A DNA stretch of 64,000 nucleotides, taken from the NCBI RefSeq assembly GCF_023656515.1, contig NZ_JAMOFV010000006.1, positions 3,642,036 through 3,706,035 on the forward strand, written 5' to 3'. The notes below the pieces were generated by a model. The model was given only the letters and a program-made list of their open reading frames with translations, had not been told where the DNA came from and ran no database searches. A program made the translations under genes and the position numbers. Positions 59,338 to 64,000 of the stretch are shown here, one piece after another. The stretch comes from Clostridium swellfunianum. GTDB lineage: Bacteria; Bacillota; Clostridia; Clostridiales; Clostridiaceae. The first letter of the stretch is position 1, and every line of letters starts with the position of its first letter.

Positions 59338-59975
59338 ATGGAGGGTGGCCAAATTAAAAATTGGTCAATACTTGGAATAGTACTAGGGATATGCATAATT
59401 TTAACAGCATGTTCTTTAAAGACAAGTGATAAGGATAATAGTAAACTTGTAAATTCAGAAAACAGATAGAAACCTATGATTACAAGTTAAATACCTTTCA
59501 AATTATCTATGATGATTACAAGAAAAATACACAAAAATTTGTGACTTCATATTTTAATAAAGATGATGATGACATGCTTGTATATAATGGGAAATTATAT
59601 AAAGTTAAAGATTTAGTAGGTATGTCTTTAAAGGAATATAAAGAGCTTGGTGAAAAGGCACTTAACAAACCTGGTGGGTCAGCAGAGATTAAAAGCAGCT
59701 CCGTTAGTATATCTAATGCATACTATAGCAAAAAGGATCCATTTCAATTTAAATATGTTTTTGCAAAATGTATTATAGAGATTGGAAACGAAGAAATTAC
59801 CACATATAAAAGATTTTCATTTTTAAAGCAAGACAATGAGTGGAAGGTTACTACCATAGATAAAATTACAGAAACAAAAAATTATAAGTATGATAAAACT
59901 AAATTATCTGGATATACAACTTATAATAACAAGCCAGTTAAATATGCTCATAGTATTATATATAATAAAAATTAA
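59338..59975 (+). pseudogene. Lipoprotein gene split by a one-base frameshift
   Basis: ATG 59338 encodes a signal peptide with lipobox LTAC (Cys25) and 18 further residues, stopping at 59469. In the +2 frame, open from about 59463, the protein continues (QIETYDYKLNTFQIIYDDY ... YNGKLYKVKDLVGM ... YKRFSFLKQDNEWKV) to 59975. One extra A in the AAAA run at 59459-59462 would restore a single lipoprotein of about 210 residues. The C-terminal part resembles small secreted lipoproteins of unknown function. It could be a true mutation, a sequencing error or, less likely, programmed slippage. Confidence 0.75.
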
Positions 59976-59993
59976 ATTAGAATTTCAGGGAAG

Positions 59994-60044
59994 GGTGTGG
60001 CAAAACTATGTTAAGTAGTTTGCGACACCTAAATTTTTTGGTCA
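59994..60044 (+). terminator. Hairpin terminator after the lipoprotein remnant
   Basis: GTGTGGCAAAACT pairs with AGTTTGCGACAC (small mismatches, loop ATGTTAAGT), followed by CTAAATTTTTT. Confidence 0.55.
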
Positions 60045-60130
60045 AATTATAATATTATTAAAGATAAAATTAAGTATTTACTTCAATAATATTAAAGGTT
60101 ATAATTAATAATATTAAAGGAGGTTTTAGT

Positions 60131-60436
60131 ATGTCAATAGAAGTAGTTCCTGAATGGATGGTCAATCTTGAAGACGAAGATATTTCATTTATGAAAAAAT
60201 TTATAATGGCATCTGGATCTTTAAAAGAGATTGCAAAAGAATATGGTGTTACTTATCCCACTGTACGACTTAGACTTGATAAGCTGATTCAAAAAATCCA
60301 AATTACTGAAGATACTGCAAGTGAACCATATGTAGCCTTGATTAAGCGGCTTGCAATAAATGAAAAAATTGATTTTGATACTGCCAAAATTTTGATTAGT
60401 GAATATAAAAAATCAAGAAAGGACGAAAGTAAATGA
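60131..60436 (+). CDS. DUF2089-family protein
   Basis: 101 residues. LEDEDISFMKKFIMASGSLKEIAKEYGVTYPTVRLRLDKLI fits the DUF2089 core and includes a helix-turn-helix, so DNA binding is likely. The usual N-terminal zinc ribbon of longer DUF2089 proteins is absent. AAAGGAGG precedes the ATG. ATGA overlap with the next gene, a membrane protein, suggests a regulator and membrane partner acting together, as in anti-sigma-like pairs. Confidence 0.85.
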   Translation: MSIEVVPEWMVNLEDEDISFMKKFIMASGSLKEIAKEYGVTYPTVRLRLDKLIQKIQITEDTASEPYVALIKRLAINEKIDFDTAKILISEYKKSRKDESK

Positions 60437-60831
60437 ATTATGCGTTGATTATCATCTTAACACTTTTGCTAATTTTAGTAGGGATCGTTTGGCTGCAAGT
60501 CTTTTTATCGAAGAAGAAAAATAAATGGCTTGGTTTAGTTACCCCTATGATTTGTATTATGTTTTCAATAATGTTTGTGCTTTCAATGTCCATGTATACA
60601 ACAATTAAAACTAGTAGAACAGAAACTGTTGACAAGGTATTAATTAAAGAGGCACAAGTTGAAGATAATATAGCTAAACCAAGCGTTGGAAAAATGGTTG
60701 CTATGGCCACTCCAACATTCTTAGTAACAAATATACCTACCATTATTCTTTTAGCTATTTACTTTGCTTGTAGAGAAAAAATAAACAGAAACAATGAACT
60801 TGAAAAAATGAATGTTCAAGATTTAGAGTAA
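60433..60831 (+). CDS. Membrane protein partner of the DUF2089 protein
   Basis: 132 residues with three transmembrane helices (about 4-25, 34-53 and 97-115) and an extracytoplasmic segment rich in Lys, Val and Glu between the second and third. No family recognised. Translational coupling to the DUF2089 gene is the main clue; it may sense envelope stress or hold the regulator at the membrane. Confidence 0.7.
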   Translation: MNYALIIILTLLLILVGIVWLQVFLSKKKNKWLGLVTPMICIMFSIMFVLSMSMYTTIKTSRTETVDKVLIKEAQVEDNIAKPSVGKMVAMATPTFLVTNIPTIILLAIYFACREKINRNNELEKMNVQDLE

Positions 60832-60890
60832 CCTCCTGCTATAAGAGTAATATGAAGTTAATTTAATTCGTGGTATTCCTTCAGGATGTG

Positions 60891-60920
60891 AGACAAGGCT
60901 AACTAAAAGCCTTGTCTGTT
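60891..60920 (+). terminator. Terminator of the DUF2089 operon, part of a repeated block
   Basis: AGACAAGGCT pairs with AGCCTTGTCT (loop AACTAAA), followed by GTTTTTGTTT. The stem and following bases to 60965 repeat the tails of the elements at 57.5 and 59.2 kb. Confidence 0.75.
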
Positions 60921-61053
60921 TTTGTTTGCCAGATAAGGATTTATCAATTAATATGGACGAAAGTAAGTATGTGGAAAGTCGTGCTGATGATATATAATAA
61001 AATCAGTGAGAACTTGCGAAATAGAATGAGAATTTTAATGGGGGGATTTTAAA

Positions 61054-61245
61054 ATGAAAAAATTATTACCTAGCATCTTACTTAGTTTTTTCTCATTTCC
61101 TTTAGGGTGCCTTCTGCGATATATGTACTTCTTAACATTGCCTTCTTACGGAGATGCTGGGATAGCTTTGTTGGCTATAGTTATCTCTTTAAATGTGATT
61201 TCAATTATTATGGCACTAAATACTATAATTAAAAGCTATACATAA
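61054..61245 (+). CDS. Small two-helix membrane protein
   Basis: 63 residues with two transmembrane helices (LLPSILLSFFSFPLGCLLRYM and ALLAIVISLNVISIIMAL). GGGGGGA precedes the ATG. No family recognised. It converges with the flavodoxin-fusion gene, separated by a hairpin-bearing stretch (GAAAACGAGCATGG...TTTTCTCTGCTCGTTT, about 61263-61301) that may terminate both. Confidence 0.6.
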   Translation: MKKLLPSILLSFFSFPLGCLLRYMYFLTLPSYGDAGIALLAIVISLNVISIIMALNTIIKSYT

Positions 61246-61312
61246 ACGTTTCTGACTTTCTTAGAAAACGAGCATGGGAAAATTAGTTTTCTCTGCTCGT
61301 TTATTCTGACTT

Positions 61313-62902
61313 TTATCCTCTGGCCCATCGTTGTGGATACCATTTTTGGAACCATGCTGTAAATCCGCCCATAAGCGCAGGCAGGACGGAATTGATTAGA
61401 CCTATGTAGGGAGAAAATCTGGTGCCTAACAGAACATAAGTCCAAATGGGTGTAACAAGATATAGTGCGCCCCAAGAGGCGGTCAATATGCGATTTGTAG
61501 TTATAAAAAGTGGATTTTCAAAGGCTCTTTCCTCGCCGTAGCCCGCTGCACTGTAATGGGCAGTCAGTGGTATTTTGACAAATGCACCTATTGTCCACAT
61601 CAAACCAAAGAGTAGATAGCTGCTGGAAATGATAAGCCTTATATCCGCACCCAATATAACCAACAATGAAAGCCCGGCTACAATGGGGATGCTAATTTGC
61701 TCATAAGCTACCGAACGGAATTTGATCCATAATAATGGAACGCATGCCGCCGTAGCAATTCCCAATGAAGCACCAACAATAGGATTTAGCGACATTGCTA
61801 TCCAGATTACTGTCCACGGTAATAGAAGAAGCATCATGTTGGTTTTATGCTGAAGGGCTGCATCAGCCGCTTTTGGCGGAACGCACCCGCCAAACAGCTC
61901 ATCCCATTTAAGCATCAGGCTAAAATCGCCAAGAACCTTATAAAGTCGTTGAAATAGCGCATCTTGCCCTGAGATTTCGCCGCGAGCGATGGAACGCCAG
62001 ATTGAGTAAGGAGTTTCAATTTTTGTGGTATAGGGTTTGAAACTGTCGGCTAGAACTTTAGAGCCTTGCTTGGTCAGCAGTATTTGATAGGTCTTATCAA
62101 GGTCGCTATAATAAAACTCTAGCACACGTTCCTTACCGTCTGGTTTATATAAAGCTGCCATTTGCGTTGTAAAGCTAAGGCTATCGTCTGCCTGAATTGC
62201 CATATCCTCGCCTTTGGCAATTCCCCAAGAAGCATCCGCCATTTTTTCAAATACTTCACGCGGATATAAGGGCTCTGCAAGAAGTGCTTGTGTCTCGGGC
62301 TGAATTCTTCCGGCAGCATATTCTACACCCGCTCGGCGGACAATTTCCAGATAGGTGTCCGTGCCGCTTTTCAGCTCCGGTACGCGAAACAGTTCTCCCT
62401 GTCCGCAAAGGATTGACGTGTAATTGCCTTTTCCGTAAAAGCGATCAAACATGGGGATTACAGCATCATAGTTGCCTTTAGCAGTCCAAAAGCCGCAAGT
62501 AGAAATGACAATATGTTTTTGATGCTTCAAATCATAACGAGGTGGGTGCCCTCCGGTCTCAGCGTCTTTTGCCATAAATGGCAGTTCAAGTGGAAGCTGC
62601 CTATCTATGAGATTTTTAAGCCCTCCGGGGATGCCGAAATAATATAGGGGAAAGGACCAAACAATCACATCAGCAGCAATCATTTTAGCAAGAATTTCAT
62701 TCATTTCATCATCTATGATGCACTTTCCAGGCGTTTTATTCCAACAGGAGAAGCATCCCAAACAGCTCTTCACGTCAGTCTTTGCCGCATCTATAATTTC
62801 TGTGTCCGACCATTGGGTTCCGTCCAAAAATGCATGTGTAAGCTGCATGGTATTACTGTATTCACTTTTAGGAGAACCGTTCAAAACTAAGACTTTCATC
62901 AC
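61313..62902 (-). CDS. Flavodoxin-like NAD(P)H oxidoreductase fused to SCP2-like and membrane domains
   Basis: 529 residues in three parts. Residues 1 to about 195: flavodoxin-fold FMN reductase (VLNGSPKSEYSNTMQL, CLGCFSCWNKTPGKCIIDDEM, SFPLYYFGIPGGLKNLIDR, STCGFW). Residues about 225-340: SCP2-like lipid-binding domain (LEFYYSDLDKTYQILL, IARGEISGQDALFQRLYKVLGDFSLM). Residues about 350-529: five or six transmembrane helices. The DNA is markedly GC-richer than its surroundings, a sign of transfer. It overlaps the PadR gene by four bases and is probably repressed by it. A membrane-tethered quinone or xenobiotic reductase is a plausible role. Confidence 0.82.
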   Translation of the reverse strand: MMKVLVLNGSPKSEYSNTMQLTHAFLDGTQWSDTEIIDAAKTDVKSCLGCFSCWNKTPGKCIIDDEMNEILAKMIAADVIVWSFPLYYFGIPGGLKNLIDRQLPLELPFMAKDAETGGHPPRYDLKHQKHIVISTCGFWTAKGNYDAVIPMFDRFYGKGNYTSILCGQGELFRVPELKSGTDTYLEIVRRAGVEYAAGRIQPETQALLAEPLYPREVFEKMADASWGIAKGEDMAIQADDSLSFTTQMAALYKPDGKERVLEFYYSDLDKTYQILLTKQGSKVLADSFKPYTTKIETPYSIWRSIARGEISGQDALFQRLYKVLGDFSLMLKWDELFGGCVPPKAADAALQHKTNMMLLLLPWTVIWIAMSLNPIVGASLGIATAACVPLLWIKFRSVAYEQISIPIVAGLSLLVILGADIRLIISSSYLLFGLMWTIGAFVKIPLTAHYSAAGYGEERAFENPLFITTNRILTASWGALYLVTPIWTYVLLGTRFSPYIGLINSVLPALMGGFTAWFQKWYPQRWARG

Positions 62903-63456
62903 TTTTCCTCCTCTAAGAGAGCTATTGCTTTATCCGCCCAAGCAAGCCCTGCATCGAAAAACAAATCTCCGTAAAGCACAGTAATTTCCCAATATTTTGC
63001 TTTCTTCTTATCGCTAATAACAGCTCCGTATTCGGAGATTGCTTCATAAGCGGTGCTCATTCCCTTAATTCTTTCAAGGCATTTTTCGCGGTAGGCACGA
63101 AGCAGTTCCAGTGCTTGTTCGGTACTTGTTTCTCCTGCGAAAAATACGCGCATCAGAAATGCGCTTCTAACGCTCATTGCATTGGCAATATCTGATTCTG
63201 GCAGGGACAGCCAGTTGGTAAGTTCCGCCTTTCCGCTGTCTGTAATGGTATATACTCTTTTGTTTGGCTTTTCGCTCTGGATAACTCGCTCACTGGTTAG
63301 CCAGCCGCACTGTTCCATAGCATCCAGTTCGCGATAAATCTGGCTGGTTTTTGCTTGCCAGAAAAATGAAAGAGAAGCCTTAAAGGCCTTATCAAGTTCA
63401 TATCCTGTCATAGGGCCGTAGTTTAAAAGTCCTAGCAAACCATGTTTAAGTGACAT
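62899..63456 (-). CDS. PadR-family transcriptional regulator
   Basis: 185 residues from ATG 63456, chosen because GGAGGTG lies just upstream; the longer reading begins inside the promoter. N-terminal winged helix (HGLLGLLNYGPMTGYELDKAF, SQIYRELDAMEQCGWL, VYTITDSGKAELTNWL) and C-terminal helical PadR/Vir domain. PadR proteins repress stress or efflux genes until they bind phenolic or hydrophobic compounds. It heads the operon with the flavodoxin fusion gene. Confidence 0.9.
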   Translation of the reverse strand: MSLKHGLLGLLNYGPMTGYELDKAFKASLSFFWQAKTSQIYRELDAMEQCGWLTSERVIQSEKPNKRVYTITDSGKAELTNWLSLPESDIANAMSVRSAFLMRVFFAGETSTEQALELLRAYREKCLERIKGMSTAYEAISEYGAVISDKKKAKYWEITVLYGDLFFDAGLAWADKAIALLEEEK

Positions 63457-63492
63457 TTTAACACCTCCATTTTGTATATATTCAACAAGTAT

Positions 63493-63521
63493 AATATACA
63501 ACGTGTTAAATACGGTGTCAA
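63493..63521 (-). promoter_or_regulatory. Sigma-A promoter of the PadR operon with overlapping palindrome
   Basis: On the minus strand TTGACA (63521-63516), exactly 17 bp, TATATT (63498-63493). The palindrome GTATAATATAC overlaps the -10 region, a likely site for autorepression by PadR. Confidence 0.75.
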
Positions 63522-63658
63522 GCATAAGAGGAAATAATAATTTATACCTGTTGGATACAAAACTTCGGAGCTGCTGCTATTAGAATATAATAGGAGTAAG
63601 TTTTAATTATAAAAATATGTCAATAATCTAAGAGAGTACACCAATAAGGGAGTTAAAT

Positions 63659-63814
63659 ATGAGTGGCTTAAAATATGGTAAAACCTCGACAAGAAGAACG
63701 GTTGCCTATCTAAGCCTATTAGAAACAACACAACTACATTTAAAAAATCCGTTTGTAATTGCTGCTTGGTCGGTAGCTTTTCCTAGTATGGGACATTTAC
63801 TGCTATCAAAGTAA
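63659..63814 (+). pseudogene. Truncated N-terminal fragment of a membrane protein
   Basis: 51 codons (MSGLKYGKTSTRRT, then LHLKNPFVIAAWSVAFPSMGHLLLSK) look like the start of a longer protein in which a cytoplasmic segment leads into a membrane helix, cut by an early stop. AAGGGAG precedes the ATG. What follows to 63930 shows no continuation. Between the PadR promoter and this point nothing else was found. Confidence 0.45.
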
Positions 63815-63939
63815 TTACGAGGGTCAGACAAAAATGATAAAGTATATTCTTTGGACACATAAGGCCATTGGGGTCAGAAAATTAGACGCAGTTAATAATT
63901 AATAAAAATATATTTTTATTAAGTTAGGTGGAGATGAAC

Positions 63940-64000
63940 TTTTGATAATAGAATATATTATATATGCCCTTGAGTCTATTTTAGTAATATTTTTGCTATT
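63940..64000 (+). CDS. Start of a membrane protein gene, cut by the window edge
   Basis: TTG 63940 follows GGTGGAGA at about 63925-63932 and opens a hydrophobic frame (IIEYIIYALESILVIFLL) that is still open at the end of the window. Too little is present to name a family. The ATG at 63932 gives only a three-codon ORF. Confidence 0.4.

Overview
The base composition (about 30% GC), the strong AGGAGG-type ribosome binding sites, the two-component/ABC peptide-resistance modules, a Spo0E-like protein and the gene families present all point to a Clostridium-type chromosome (Firmicutes, Clostridiaceae). No rRNA, tRNA, CRISPR array or phage structural gene was seen. The window is largely an accessory and regulatory region: many one- and two-gene stress or transport units, decayed insertion sequences, and intergenic repeats.

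Layout. 0-8.2 kb: end of a TipAS-type regulator, a DUF6512-like membrane protein, a complete BceRSAB-like antimicrobial-peptide sensing and resistance module with its operator, an isochorismatase-type hydrolase and a membrane-anchored BNR-repeat protein. 8.3-13.9 kb: two regulators that each contain two MerR domains, an Imm-5-like protein, a bacterial STAY-GREEN homologue, a GyrI-like protein, and an ABC-2 exporter whose ATPase has lost its Walker A half. 14-17 kb: DUF6323/DUF6179 pair and an ArsR-DUF2087 regulator. 17.2-21.3 kb: a soluble histidine-kinase-like protein translationally coupled to a receiver protein carrying an R-N-x3-H (HEPN RNase-type) motif. 21.6-25.4 kb: ROK sugar kinase, GNAT, hydrolase, Xre regulator. 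25.5-28.5 kb: two overlapping WYL regulators, divergent from a glycine-zipper peptide gene, two tandem copies of a structured RNA element and a 25-residue Cys-rich peptide. 28.6-33.6 kb: MacB/FtsX-type ABC transporter plus two-component system. 33.8-38.2 kb: ascorbate-type PTS operon with a PRD regulator and a TrpA-like enzyme. 38.3-50.3 kb: CBO0543 proteins, LprI-like lipoprotein, TetR, two c-di-GMP enzymes, Spo0E-like protein, GNAT-GNAT, P1 peptidase, TraB-like protein, FakA-domain protein. 50.5-56.6 kb: IS66 and IS1182 relics around an OPA-type phosphate-ester transporter with an HptARS-like sensing system. 56.6-64 kb: VanZ, CPBP protease, repeats, a frameshifted lipoprotein, a DUF2089 pair, a GC-richer flavodoxin-SCP2-membrane fusion with PadR, and gene fragments.

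Most notable. (1) A structured RNA element of about 83-90 nt, present as a tandem pair at 28.2 kb and as a diverged copy at 9.7 kb. Three helices are supported by compensatory changes. Each copy is bounded by AAGGAGG and places a mini-ORF start codon in a hairpin loop. I do not recognise the family. (2) The kinase/HEPN-receiver pair and the glycine-zipper operon, 10 kb apart, share an identical 17-bp element exactly 23 bp upstream of a TATAAT. This suggests one regulon, possibly controlled by the WYL pair, and possibly a defence or dormancy system. (3) A dispersed repeat family with a palindromic core, and several duplicated intergenic stretches. All functional links are inferences from sequence read by eye.
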